Shown here one piece after another: positions 41,655 through 50,587 of a stretch of DNA of 64,000 nt. Source of the stretch: Bog-756 sp963845485 (lineage in GTDB: Bacteria > Actinomycetota > Acidimicrobiia > Acidimicrobiales > RAAP-2). The notes under the pieces are model-generated. The model did not search any database and was not told where the DNA came from. It saw only the letters and a program-made list of their open reading frames with translations. The position numbers were made by a program, and so were the translations under genes. Position 1 is the stretch's first letter. Each line of letters starts with the position of its first letter. The stretch spans positions 62,001 to 126,000 of the forward strand of contig CAWJSI010000013.1 of assembly GCA_963845485.1 (NCBI GenBank). The letters are read 5' to 3'.

Positions 41655-41660
41655 AATTTA
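41655..41660 (-). promoter_or_regulatory. -10 element, leaderless promoter of the Pro-rich membrane protein
   Basis: TAAATT on the minus strand, 7 nt before the ATG at 41647. This decides that start over a TTG at 41668. Confidence 0.5.
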
Positions 41661-41751
41661 CCGATCAAGAATTGTTAACGCACCTATTTCTTGCCTGTTC
41701 CGGAGTCGGCCAGGGTGCGGGCACGACGGGGCGCCGCCTCGGGGCCCGCGG

Positions 41752-44700
41752 TCAGGCGATGAAGTACTTGGCCCTGGGGTGGTGGCAGATGATGGCCGTC
41801 GTCGACTGTTCGGGGTGGAGCTGAAAGCCCTCGCTCACCTCGACACCGATGCGGTCGGCACCGAGTAGTTCGACCACCTTGGCGTTGTCCTCAAGGGCGG
41901 GACAGGCCGGGTAACCCCAGGAGTAGCGACCACCCCGGTACTGCTGTTTGAACAGGCCGGTGAGTGAGGGGCCGTCCTCGTCGGCGTAGCCGAGCTCCTC
42001 GCGGATCCGGCGGTGCCAGTACTCAGCCAGGGCTTCGGCCATCTCCACCCCGAGCCCGTGCAGGTAGAGGTACTGCTGGTACTCGTTCTCGGCGAAGAGC
42101 CTGGCCGCCTCCTCGGAGACCCGCGATCCCATGGTCACCACCATGAAGCTGGCCCAGTCGGGCTCACCCGACGACAACGGCCTGAAGAAGTCGCTGATGC
42201 ACAACCATGGTTCCTCGGTCTGGCGGGGAAAGGTGTAACGCATCAGTTCGTCGGAGCGGCTCTCGTCCTCGTAGAGGACGAGATCGTCGCCGTCGGCGTT
42301 GGCGGCGAAGTGTCCCCAGGCCACCTGAGGTACGAGCAGCTGTTCAGCGGTGGCTTTGGCGAGCTGCTCTCGGAGTAGTGAGCGCACGCGAACTTTGAAG
42401 GCCGGGTCGTCCTCACCCTTCTCGGGTCGGAATCCCCACTGATTCCGGAACAGGGCGGTCTCGTTGAGATAGCCGGCGACGTCGTCCACGGCCATGCCCT
42501 TGGCCACCCGGCTGCCCAGGAAGGGCGGCTTGAAGGTCGGGTTGTCCGTGGCCACCTCGGGCGAACGGGTGGGTAGCGTCTCGCCGCGCTCGCGTGCCTC
42601 GGCTGCCGCCTGCTTTCGTAGCTCGCTCTTTCGGGGCCCGAGGTCACGTCCACCGATGGCGATCCCGAACTCGGGGTCGTCCTCGCCGGACTTGGTCAAC
42701 TCGACCAGCCGGTCCATGGTGCGCAGACCCTCGAAGGCGTCCTTCCCGTAGAAGAGCCGGCCGTCATAGACCTTCCGGAGGTCGCGCTCGACGTAGGTGC
42801 GGGTCAGGGCGGCGCCGCCCAGGATGACCGGGATGTGGGAGAGGCCGCGACGGTTGAGCTCTTCGAGGTTGTCCCTCATGATCAGCGTCGACTTGACCAG
42901 CAGGCCGCTCATCCCGATGGCATCGGCCTCGGACTCCTCCAGCGCCGCCACCATGTCGGTGATGCCCACTTTGATGCCGAGGTTCTTCACCGTGTAGCCG
43001 TTGTTGGTCAGGATGATGTCGACCAGGTTCTTGCCGATGTCGTGCACGTCACCTTTGACCGTGGCCAGCACCATGGTCCCTTTGCCCCCCTGGTCGGCCT
43101 TCTCCATATACGGCTCGAGGTAGGCCACGGCCGTCTTCATGGTCTCAGCCGAGCCGAGTACGAAGGGGAGCTGCATCTCGCCGGAGGCGAAGAGCTCACC
43201 GACCGTCTTCATACCGGCCAGGAGGAAGTCGTTGATGATGACCAGTGGCGTGTGGCCGGCGGCCATGGCCTCTTCGAGATCGTCCTCGATCCCGTTGCGG
43301 TCGCCGTCGATGATGCGGTGCTCGAGACGCCGCTCCACGGTCCAGTCCGAGCGGTCCTCTTGGACCGCTCCGGCGGAGGCGGAGACTCCCTCGAACAGGG
43401 CCAGCAGTTCGGTCAAGGGGTCGTAACCGTCGTGTCGCCGGTCGTAGATCAGATCGAGGCAGACCTCACGGGCCCGGTCGTCGATCTTCGACAGAGGCAG
43501 GATCTTCGAGGCGTGCACGATGGCCGCGTCGAGGCCGGCCTCCACGCACTCGTGGAGGAAGACCGAGTTGAGGACCTGGCGGGCGGCGGGATTGAGCCCG
43601 AACGAAACGTTGGACAGGCCGAGCACGGTGTAAACACCAGGGAGCTCCGCCTTGATCCGCCGGATACCCTCAATGGTCTCGATGCCGTCCTTCCTGCTCT
43701 CTTCCATGCCGGTCGAGAGGGGGAGGGCGAGGGCGTCAAACATCAGGTCCTGGGGCCGCAGCCCATAGCGCTCGACGGCGATGTTGTGGATTGCCGTGGC
43801 GGCCCGTACCTTCCACTCCGCCGTCCGGGCCTGACCCACCTCGTCGATGCACGTGCACACGACGGCAGCGCCGAACTCCTTGGCCAAGGTCAGGAACGAG
43901 TCGAGCCGGGTTCCGGGCTCGTCCCCCTCCTCCAGGTTGACCGAGTTGATAACGGCCCTCCCGCCGATCCACGACAGGGCGGTCTCGACGACCGGGGCCT
44001 CCGTCGAGTCGACCATCAACGGAGCGGTCGACTGGGTGGCGAAACGGGAGGCCACCTCCTCCATGTCGGCCACGCCGTCAGCGCCGGTGTAGTCCACGCA
44101 GACGTCGATCAGATGGGAGCCCTCTTTGACCTGTTCGCGGGCCATGGCGACGCACGTGTCCCAGTCGGCTTCGAGCATGGCCTCACGGAACTTCTTCGAC
44201 CCGTTGGCGTTCGTCCGCTCGCCCACCACCAGGAATGAGGTGTCCTGTTCGAAGGAGACCTGGGTGTAAATGGACGCCGCGCCGTATTCCCCTTCGGGAT
44301 GACGGACGGACGGGGTGAGGTCGCCACAGGCGTCCACCACCGCGGCCAGGTGCTCCGGAGTCGTTCCGCAGCAACCGCCGATAACCGAGATGCCCAGTTC
44401 GCTGACGAACTGGCGCTGGAACTCGGCCAGCTGTTCGGGGGTGAGGTCGTAGTGCATGGCCCCGTCGACCACCGAGGGCAGTCCGGCGTTGGGGAGGCAC
44501 GTCACGGGGAGCGATGCGTGGTTGGCCAGGTGGCGCAGGGGTTCGAACATCTCGCTCGGTCCGGTGGCGCAGTTGAGCCCGATGAGGTCCACATCCATAG
44601 CCTCGAGGGCGCACAAGGCGGCCCCGATCTCGGTACCGGGCAGCATGGTGCCGGTGAGCTCGATGGTCACTTGGGTCTGGATGGGCAGACGGACACCGGC

Positions 44701-45261
44701 TGCCTTCATGGCCCGGCGGGCACCATTGATGGCCGCCTTGGCCTGGAGGAGGTCGAAGACCGTTTCGATGATGATGAGGTCGACCCGTCCCTCGATGAGG
44801 GCGGTCGCCTGTTCCTCGTAGGCGTCACGCAGATCGGCGTACCTGATCTGTCCGAGGGTTGGGAACTTGGTGCCCGGCCCGATGCTGCCGGCAACCCAGC
44901 GCGGCTTGTCCGGCGTGGAAAAGTCGTCCGCCGCGTCGCGGGCGATCCTGGCCGCGGCCAGGTTGAGCTCCCTGACGCGGTCGCTCTGGCCGTACTCGGC
45001 CAGAACAGGGGCGAACGCCCCGAAGGTGTCCGTCTCGACCACGTCACAGCCGACCTCGAAGAATGACCGGTGTACCCGGTCGATGGCATCGGGACGGGTG
45101 ACTACGAGGAGTTCGTTACAGCCCTCGAGGTCCGGTCCGCCGAAGTCGTCGGCGGTCAGGTTCATGAGCTGCAGATTGGTACCCATGGCACCGTCGAACA
45201 CCACCACCCGGTTGGTGGCGGCCTCGAGATAGGAGGAGAAGGGGGGTGACGTGGTGGCCAT
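41752..45261 (-). CDS. metH: Cobalamin-dependent methionine synthase
   Basis: 1169 residues, all four modules. Homocysteine domain with zinc Cys in NCATGP and GGCCGTTPEH; pterin domain VVGERTNANGSKKF; cobalamin domain with the lower-ligand motif DVHDIGKN; C-terminal reactivation domain ending GGRYSWGYPACPALEDN and STTAIICHHPRAKYFIA. Makes methionine from homocysteine and methyl-THF. The adenosyltransferase gene for B12 is divergent from it. No cobalamin riboswitch is seen upstream. Confidence 0.97.
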   Translation of the reverse strand: MATTSPPFSSYLEAATNRVVVFDGAMGTNLQLMNLTADDFGGPDLEGCNELLVVTRPDAIDRVHRSFFEVGCDVVETDTFGAFAPVLAEYGQSDRVRELNLAAARIARDAADDFSTPDKPRWVAGSIGPGTKFPTLGQIRYADLRDAYEEQATALIEGRVDLIIIETVFDLLQAKAAINGARRAMKAAGVRLPIQTQVTIELTGTMLPGTEIGAALCALEAMDVDLIGLNCATGPSEMFEPLRHLANHASLPVTCLPNAGLPSVVDGAMHYDLTPEQLAEFQRQFVSELGISVIGGCCGTTPEHLAAVVDACGDLTPSVRHPEGEYGAASIYTQVSFEQDTSFLVVGERTNANGSKKFREAMLEADWDTCVAMAREQVKEGSHLIDVCVDYTGADGVADMEEVASRFATQSTAPLMVDSTEAPVVETALSWIGGRAVINSVNLEEGDEPGTRLDSFLTLAKEFGAAVVCTCIDEVGQARTAEWKVRAATAIHNIAVERYGLRPQDLMFDALALPLSTGMEESRKDGIETIEGIRRIKAELPGVYTVLGLSNVSFGLNPAARQVLNSVFLHECVEAGLDAAIVHASKILPLSKIDDRAREVCLDLIYDRRHDGYDPLTELLALFEGVSASAGAVQEDRSDWTVERRLEHRIIDGDRNGIEDDLEEAMAAGHTPLVIINDFLLAGMKTVGELFASGEMQLPFVLGSAETMKTAVAYLEPYMEKADQGGKGTMVLATVKGDVHDIGKNLVDIILTNNGYTVKNLGIKVGITDMVAALEESEADAIGMSGLLVKSTLIMRDNLEELNRRGLSHIPVILGGAALTRTYVERDLRKVYDGRLFYGKDAFEGLRTMDRLVELTKSGEDDPEFGIAIGGRDLGPRKSELRKQAAAEARERGETLPTRSPEVATDNPTFKPPFLGSRVAKGMAVDDVAGYLNETALFRNQWGFRPEKGEDDPAFKVRVRSLLREQLAKATAEQLLVPQVAWGHFAANADGDDLVLYEDESRSDELMRYTFPRQTEEPWLCISDFFRPLSSGEPDWASFMVVTMGSRVSEEAARLFAENEYQQYLYLHGLGVEMAEALAEYWHRRIREELGYADEDGPSLTGLFKQQYRGGRYSWGYPACPALEDNAKVVELLGADRIGVEVSEGFQLHPEQSTTAIICHHPRAKYFIA

Positions 45262-45382
45262 AGCCCCACAAGGCTACCGGCCGACGGCGGATGGGTGGGC
45301 AGGCAGAGCCCCTCCCGTTCACTCACTGCGTTTGTCGTCGGCCGGTGCGGTCCGGCCGGTGGGGAGCGTTAGCATCAGGCCG
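45262..45382. promoter_or_regulatory. Divergent metH / adenosyltransferase promoter region
   Basis: TAGCCT (minus, 45271-45276) lies 9 nt before the metH ATG. TAGCAT (plus, 45370-45375) lies 7 nt before the GTG at 45383. Between them CGGCCGG-TGCGGT-CCGGCCG (45339-45358) forms a perfect 7-bp hairpin. Only 121 bp separate the genes, so there is no room for a cobalamin riboswitch. Confidence 0.45.
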
Positions 45383-46033
45383 GTGATGACGCCGGTGCTG
45401 AGGATCTACACGAAGACGGGCGATGACGGCACCACGGGGCTGCTCTTCGGTGGCCGGGTGGCCAAGGACTCGGCGCTCATGCACCTCACCGGCACGGTCG
45501 ACGAGGCCCAGGCAGCCATGGGGCTGGCCCGGGCCGAGGCCATCCCCGGATCCGAGCTTGACGAGCTCCTCACCAAGCTGGAGCGGGACCTCTATGTCCT
45601 GATGGCCGAGGCCACGACGGATCCGGCCAACCGCGCCAAGCTGAAGCCCGGCTCCACGTTGGTGACTGAAGCGATGGTGGCGGCCCTTGAGCTCCAGATC
45701 GACGACTTCATCGACCGAATCGAGATGCCCACAGAGTTCGTCATCCCGGGCGCCAATCGCGCCTCGTCCGCTCTCGACCTGGCCCGGACGGTGGTGCGGC
45801 GGGCCGAGCGGCTGGCCGTAACCGGATCGGTCGAGGGTTCTCTCGTCCACACCTATCTCAACCGGCTCTCCGACCTGCTGTGGGCGATGGCCCGGTGGAC
45901 CGAAGGAGACCATCACCTGCTGGCCCGGACCATCCCCAGACGGCACGCGGGGGCGCAGGGAGCGCCCGGGTCGCCCTCATCGGGCCATTCGGGCGAGGAC
46001 GGATCCGACCATGAGAACGAGGGAGCACCATGA
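45383..46033 (+). CDS. PduO-type ATP:cob(I)alamin adenosyltransferase
   Basis: 216 residues from the GTG at 45383 (or ATG at 45386). Transfers adenosyl from ATP to Co(I) corrinoid to form adenosylcobalamin. IYTKTGDDGTTGLLFGG is the ATP-binding N-terminus; VIPGANRASSALDLARTVVRRAERLAV is the core helix. A hydrophilic C-terminal tail (SSGHSGEDGSDHENEGAP) is extra. Overlaps pepA by 4 bp (ATGA). Confidence 0.93.
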   Translation: MMTPVLRIYTKTGDDGTTGLLFGGRVAKDSALMHLTGTVDEAQAAMGLARAEAIPGSELDELLTKLERDLYVLMAEATTDPANRAKLKPGSTLVTEAMVAALELQIDDFIDRIEMPTEFVIPGANRASSALDLARTVVRRAERLAVTGSVEGSLVHTYLNRLSDLLWAMARWTEGDHHLLARTIPRRHAGAQGAPGSPSSGHSGEDGSDHENEGAP

Positions 46034-47622
46034 TGGAGATCGATGTCGCCGCGCTCGCCGACCTGCCCGAGGGTTTGGTGGCTCTGGGCCTACCCGTGTC
46101 CTCGTCGGCTGACGGACCACAGCTCGCCACCGGTGGTGCGGACCTGACGGCTATCGGGGCCCCTGATGCCTTGGACGCAGGATGGTGTGAGCGGCACGGC
46201 TTCGTCGGCAAGGTCGGCCAGACCCTCTCGGTCCGGTCGGGCATGCCTTCGGGTCCGTCGGGAGAGCCAGGCGGAACCGGCGAGACCGCCGACATCGTGG
46301 CGGTGGGTATCGGTTCCATCGGTTCGCTGTCGGGAACGGCCGGACTCGAGACACTTCGCCGGGCGTCGGCATCCTTCGTCCGGACCGTCGGCCGGGGGTC
46401 GGTGGCGGCCCTCCTACTGCCTGGGGGTACTGACCTCCCTGCAGACGGGATCGCATCAGCCGTCGCCGAGGGTGCCGTGTTGGCGGCTTACCGATATGAG
46501 GACTACCGGACCGGGGACGAGACCTCCCGGCTGCTGCGCCTGGTCGTCGTGCCTCCGGAAGGTGCCGATGCTGGGCTGGTGGCTTCGGGTGCCGCCCGCG
46601 GTGCCCGGCTGGCCGAATCGGTCAATCTGGCCCGTGACCTGGTCAACGAGCCGCCGAGCGCACTGACGCCGTCAATCTTCGCCGACACCTTCGTGCATCG
46701 ATTCGCCGATGTGGACGAACTCACGATCGACGTGTGGGACGAGGACCGAATCGTTGCCGAGAAGCTCGGGGGCCTTCTCGGGGTGGCCCGTGGCTCGAAC
46801 GAGTCGCCCCGCCTGGTTCGAGTCGAGTACCGACCTGGCGACCCCCTGGAGATCGACGGTCGGGTGCCCCACCTGGCCCTGGTGGGCAAAGGGATCACGT
46901 TCGACTCCGGCGGCCTGTCGCTCAAGACGGCGAGCGGTATGGAGACCATGAAGACCGATATGGGCGGGGCGGCGGCCGTCCTCGGGGCTATGGATGCCGC
47001 CGCTGCGCTCGGATCCAGGATCCGCATCACCGCACTCGCCCCGTTGACCGAGAACATGCCCGGTGGATCGGCCATCAAGCCCGGCGACGTCCTCACCACC
47101 CGGAAGGGTAAGACCATCGAGGTGTTGAACACCGATGCCGAAGGTCGGCTGGTCCTCTCGGACGGGCTGACCCTGGCCGCCGAGTCCGAGCCCGACGCCA
47201 TCATCGACCTGGCCACACTGACGGGGGCGGCCGTGGTCGCCCTGGGCAAGGAGATCGCCGGACTGCTGGGCAACGACGACGACCTCCTCTCCGAGGTGCA
47301 TGCCGCAGGCGAACGGGCCGGGGAGCCCAACTGGACCCTTCCCATGCCGGACGACTACCGGGCCCATATCGACTCAGAGGTGGCCGACATGCGCAACGTG
47401 GGACGACCCGGGCAGGCCGGAAGTATCGCCGCGGCCATGTTGCTGCGTGAGTTCGTGGGCTCGGTGCCGTGGGCCCATCTGGACATCGCCGGGCCGGCCC
47501 GTTCCGACGAGAACAGCCGGTATCTGGCCAAGGGGGGCACGGGCTTCGGGGTCCGTACCCTCGTGGCGCTCATCACCTCCGAGGAGTTCGCCCGGGTCCT
47601 CGTGACGCTGGGCTCGGAGTGA
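46030..47622 (+). CDS. pepA: Leucyl aminopeptidase (M17)
   Basis: 530 residues, ATG overlapping the upstream stop. Two-zinc aminopeptidase: KGITFDSGGLSLKT with metal Lys and Asp, MKTDMGGAAAV, NTDAEGRLVLSDGL with Asp and Glu ligands and the bicarbonate-binding Arg. The N-terminal regulatory domain is about 190 residues. Cytosolic peptide turnover. Confidence 0.94.
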   Translation: MMEIDVAALADLPEGLVALGLPVSSSADGPQLATGGADLTAIGAPDALDAGWCERHGFVGKVGQTLSVRSGMPSGPSGEPGGTGETADIVAVGIGSIGSLSGTAGLETLRRASASFVRTVGRGSVAALLLPGGTDLPADGIASAVAEGAVLAAYRYEDYRTGDETSRLLRLVVVPPEGADAGLVASGAARGARLAESVNLARDLVNEPPSALTPSIFADTFVHRFADVDELTIDVWDEDRIVAEKLGGLLGVARGSNESPRLVRVEYRPGDPLEIDGRVPHLALVGKGITFDSGGLSLKTASGMETMKTDMGGAAAVLGAMDAAAALGSRIRITALAPLTENMPGGSAIKPGDVLTTRKGKTIEVLNTDAEGRLVLSDGLTLAAESEPDAIIDLATLTGAAVVALGKEIAGLLGNDDDLLSEVHAAGERAGEPNWTLPMPDDYRAHIDSEVADMRNVGRPGQAGSIAAAMLLREFVGSVPWAHLDIAGPARSDENSRYLAKGGTGFGVRTLVALITSEEFARVLVTLGSE

Positions 47623-47678
47623 GCGACAGGCGGCACGGCGATGCGAACGGTCACCCGGTGATCCGACGCCTGGCGGGG

Positions 47679-47684
47679 TAAGTT
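47679..47684 (+). promoter_or_regulatory. -10 element, leaderless promoter of gpsA
   Basis: TAAGTT lies 6 nt before the GTG at 47691; no SD. Confidence 0.5.
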
Positions 47685-47690
47685 CGCGGG

Positions 47691-48680
47691 GTGCGGATCG
47701 CGGTACTCGGTGCTGGTTCGTGGGGGACCACGGTGGCCTCGTTGGTGGCGCCGCGCCATGACACGGTCCTCTGGGCTCGCAACGCCGACGTGGCCAAGGC
47801 CATCAGGGTCGACCACGCCAACGCCGCCTACCTGCCCGGCTTTGACCTCCCTCCGGAACTTTCGGCCACCTCGAGTCTCGAAGAGGCTGTGTGCACCGCT
47901 GATCTGCTGATCGTCGGTGTACCCACCTCCGGGTTCCGTGAGGTCCTCGAAGAAGCGTCTTCGTGCATCCGACCGTGGATCCCGGTGGTCAGCCTGTCCA
48001 AAGGACTCGAACGCGGCTCGCACCTCCGCATGACCGAGGTGATCAAAGAGGTGGTCCCGGGGCATCCGGTGGCCGCACTCACCGGTCCCAACATCGCCAC
48101 CGAAATCATGTCGGGCAAAGCAGCTGCCGCCGTGATCGCCACTGAGGATCTGGAGGTGGCACGGGCCATCCAACGGGTGGTGACCAGGGGAGTGTTCCGC
48201 GTGTACCTCAATGACGACGTCATCGGATGTGAGATGGGCGGCGCGCTGAAGAACGTGATCGCCATCGCCGCCGGGATCGGTGAGGGGTTGGGTGTAGGCG
48301 ACAACACCCGTGCTGCCGTGATGTCCCGGGGTCTGGCCGAGCTTGCCCGGCTGGGCGTGACCATGGGTGCCCAGCCCACGACCTTTGCCGGGTTGGCCGG
48401 GATGGGTGATCTCATCGCCACCTGCATGAGCCCCCACAGCCGCAATCGACGGGTCGGTGAGCAGCTGGGCAAGGGCCGGATGCTCGACGACATCCTGGCC
48501 GAGATGCACATGGTGGCCGAGGGGGTGAAGACGGCCAGCGTGGCCCTCGAGCTCGCTGACCGCTATCAGCTCGATCTCCCCATCTGCAGCATGATCGACA
48601 AGGTGGTGAAGGGGGAGATCGAGCCGTCCGGGGCCTACTGGGGTCTCACGCCGGCCGGCCACGAGGACGATCCGGGCTGA
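47691..48680 (+). CDS. gpsA: NAD(P)-dependent glycerol-3-phosphate dehydrogenase
   Basis: 329 residues, GTG start. Makes sn-glycerol-3-phosphate for phospholipids. VLGAGSWGTTVASL Rossmann motif, SLSKGLE, ALTGPNIATEI, catalytic Lys in GGALKNVIAIAAGI, and GLAGMGDLIATC with SRNRRVGEQLG. Its 3' end overlaps the convergent gene by 46 bp. Confidence 0.96.
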   Translation: MRIAVLGAGSWGTTVASLVAPRHDTVLWARNADVAKAIRVDHANAAYLPGFDLPPELSATSSLEEAVCTADLLIVGVPTSGFREVLEEASSCIRPWIPVVSLSKGLERGSHLRMTEVIKEVVPGHPVAALTGPNIATEIMSGKAAAAVIATEDLEVARAIQRVVTRGVFRVYLNDDVIGCEMGGALKNVIAIAAGIGEGLGVGDNTRAAVMSRGLAELARLGVTMGAQPTTFAGLAGMGDLIATCMSPHSRNRRVGEQLGKGRMLDDILAEMHMVAEGVKTASVALELADRYQLDLPICSMIDKVVKGEIEPSGAYWGLTPAGHEDDPG

Positions 48681-49321
48681 GGAGCACCACCACTGACCGC
48701 CTCCCCGGCGGCTCGAAAGGCGACAGCGGGATGGAAGTGCCACCGGTCCAGCCGCCGCTCGATCTCGGCCCGGTCAGCTCCGGACTGAGCCAAACTCATC
48801 GCCAAACGTTGAGCCCGACGGCGCATCTGCTCGGGGGCCGGGAGCCGTTGCTCGGCCAGCCATCGGCGGTGACCGGCCTGCAGCGAGTCGGGCAACCGGC
48901 TTACGTGGCGGAGCGGCAGGGGCGGGACGGTCGTTCGCACCGCCAGTGCATCGGAACCGTGTGGGCGAGCCAGTTCGAAGGTGCACAGTCGCTGTAGGGC
49001 CCGTCGGAACGGCGAGTTCTTGCCCATCCGCTCGCCCAATCCCAGCGAGCGCGCCGTCTCGGACAGATTGATGGTGAGTCCGGCGGGGTGCATCTCGAGG
49101 CCATAGGAGAGACGGCGTAGCAGCAGCGCAGTCGACGGACCAATCACGGGGAGCCAGTAGAGCTCGACATAGCGAGAGCCGGCAGGAACGCCGTCGCGGT
49201 CGGTGATCGGGTCGAGCCAGGTGACGACGCGGAGGCGCCCATCGCCCGACCTGTCGGTGTCTTCGACTCGGCGTGCCGCTGAAGTCGAACGTGGGGATGG
49301 AAACAGGATGGGGGCGGGCAT
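48635..49321 (-). CDS. Conserved hypothetical, possible winged-helix DNA-binding protein
   Basis: 228 residues from the ATG at 49321 (strong SD GGAGGTCACC). The core reads YVELYWLPVIGPSTALLLRRLSYGLEMHPAG, then INLSETARSLGLGERMGKNSPFRRALQRLC. This resembles a winged-helix unit with a helix-turn-helix at ETARSLGLG..SPFRRALQRL. The C-terminal helices are Arg-rich. I cannot name the family; plasmid-type initiator or transcription factor are both possible. Overlaps gpsA tail-to-tail. Confidence 0.65.
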   Translation of the reverse strand: MPAPILFPSPRSTSAARRVEDTDRSGDGRLRVVTWLDPITDRDGVPAGSRYVELYWLPVIGPSTALLLRRLSYGLEMHPAGLTINLSETARSLGLGERMGKNSPFRRALQRLCTFELARPHGSDALAVRTTVPPLPLRHVSRLPDSLQAGHRRWLAEQRLPAPEQMRRRAQRLAMSLAQSGADRAEIERRLDRWHFHPAVAFRAAGEAVSGGAPQPGSSSWPAGVRPQ

Positions 49322-49479
49322 GGTGACCTCCGGCAGGGACGGGGCGCCGGCTCTACTCAGTGGAGACCGGCGCACTTGTCCAGGCAGGTTGCCTCCCCGA
49401 CCTGGCCGTGGACCTGGCTGCCAGTCTGAGCCCAGCTAGCAGGAGACCTTGCTCTGAGCGATGTCCTGCGTTGGCCTCG

Positions 49480-49965
49480 TCAGCGAGCGAGCTTCTCCTC
49501 GACCACTGCGCCCAGTTTGTCGATGACGAGATCCCAACCCAGTCCCACGTTCCCGGCCACGTCGGGCATCGCCTCCCAGAGTGCATCGAGCTCTTCGTGG
49601 ACAAGCGTAAGTGTCGTGCCGTCGTCCGAGGAGCCAGAAAAGGTAACGGTCAGGAGCGAATCGAACATCGGGCCGTCCATGCGGGCCGGTCCGACCATCG
49701 CCCATCGGAGGACGATCCGGGAGTCGGGGATCAACTCGACGATCTGCCCTTCGAATCCACCGCCGGGCTGGTTATCGTGCCCCTGCCATACCCGGAAGGA
49801 TCCACCGACTCGTTCGTCCACCTCGACGCGAGTCACCACGAGGTCGCCCGGAGCGAGCCATCGGCGGAGCAGATCGGGCTCGAGCCAGGCTCGGTACACC
49901 TGTGCGGGCGGAGCCGGGATGACCCGCTGAAGACGGACGGCTCGGGATGTGGATTCGGGTGTCAA
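49480..49965 (-). CDS. SRPBCC (AHSA1-type) domain protein
   Basis: 161 residues; TTG start with TAGGAG upstream, 7 bp after the arsR stop. Hydrophobic-pocket START-like fold: RVIPAPPAQVYRAWLEPDLLRRWLAPG, VGGSFRVWQ, LVHEELDALWEAMPDVAGNVGLGWDLVIDKL. AHSA1-like proteins coupled to ArsR regulators are common in actinobacteria. Ligand unknown. Cotranscribed with, and probably controlled by, the ArsR protein. Confidence 0.9.
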   Translation of the reverse strand: MTPESTSRAVRLQRVIPAPPAQVYRAWLEPDLLRRWLAPGDLVVTRVEVDERVGGSFRVWQGHDNQPGGGFEGQIVELIPDSRIVLRWAMVGPARMDGPMFDSLLTVTFSGSSDDGTTLTLVHEELDALWEAMPDVAGNVGLGWDLVIDKLGAVVEEKLAR

Positions 49966-49972
49966 GGCACTC

Positions 49973-50359
49973 CTACTCGTTGATCGATCGGGAACGGATG
50001 TGTTTGGGGGAGACCGGGTTCGACCCGCCAGGACCCGAGGCGTCGGCGAAGACGGCCTCCAGCGCATCCAGTCGCTCCATCCAGAAGTTCTCGTACCGGT
50101 GGACCCATGCGGAGACGGAGGCCAACGGCTGGGTTTCCAGCTGACAGACGTGTCGACGACCCTCCACGGACTGACGCACCAGCCCGACCCGTTCGAGCAC
50201 CTTGATGTGCTTGGACGCTGCGGCCAGTGTCATGGTCAGTGGCTCGGCCAGTTCACCGACGGTGAGATCGCCCTCGGCCAACCGGCCCAGCATGGCTCGT
50301 CGAGGGGCACTGGACAGTGCCCGGAACACGGCATCCATAGCTGCGGATTCCTCAACCAT
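49973..50359 (-). CDS. ArsR-family transcriptional regulator
   Basis: 128 residues. Winged helix: AMDAVFRALSSAPRRAMLGRL, LTVGELAEPLTMTLAAASKHIKVLERVGLV (recognition helix), RRHVCQLE wing. No Cys metal box of the ArsR alpha-3 type is present, so it is probably not a metal sensor. The start ATG lies inside operator palindrome 1. Paired with the SRPBCC gene. Confidence 0.94.
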   Translation of the reverse strand: MVEESAAMDAVFRALSSAPRRAMLGRLAEGDLTVGELAEPLTMTLAAASKHIKVLERVGLVRQSVEGRRHVCQLETQPLASVSAWVHRYENFWMERLDALEAVFADASGPGGSNPVSPKHIRSRSINE

Positions 50360-50407
50360 TTGGTTGAGTATAGACCGTCACGGGAGAATTATCAACCATA
50401 TGGTTGA
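50351..50407 (-). promoter_or_regulatory. arsR promoter with two palindromic operators, leaderless start
   Basis: On the minus strand TTGATA (50390-50395), a 17-bp spacer, and TATACT (50367-50372) form a near-consensus promoter; the ATG follows 7 nt after the -10. Palindrome 1, CTCAACCA-TT-TGGTTGAG (50351-50368), covers -10 and start codon. Palindrome 2, TCAACCATATGGTTGA (50392-50407), covers the -35. Their centres are 40 bp apart. Strong autoregulatory layout. Confidence 0.75.
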
Positions 50408-50587
50408 GTGTTAAGGTCGCGACGCACCCGTGACGGTCGCCGGAGGCGTGCTCCCATTCAGCGGGGTGTCGGATCGGGCCGTCGTGGGCTCGCACCGACT
50501 CTGGGCTGATTCCATCGCGCTCAACCCTGCCAGAGGCGGGTCGTCGCAGACGGCGTTGTTGCGTCGGACCGTCGGGAGCCGGCCTAA

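Noticed and set aside
42835..44238. A 467-codon + frame opposite metH
   Set aside because: Antisense shadow of a clear methionine synthase; no recognisable motif.
45262..45382. Cobalamin riboswitch before metH or the adenosyltransferase gene
   Set aside because: The spacer is too short and lacks the B12-box; both starts look leaderless.
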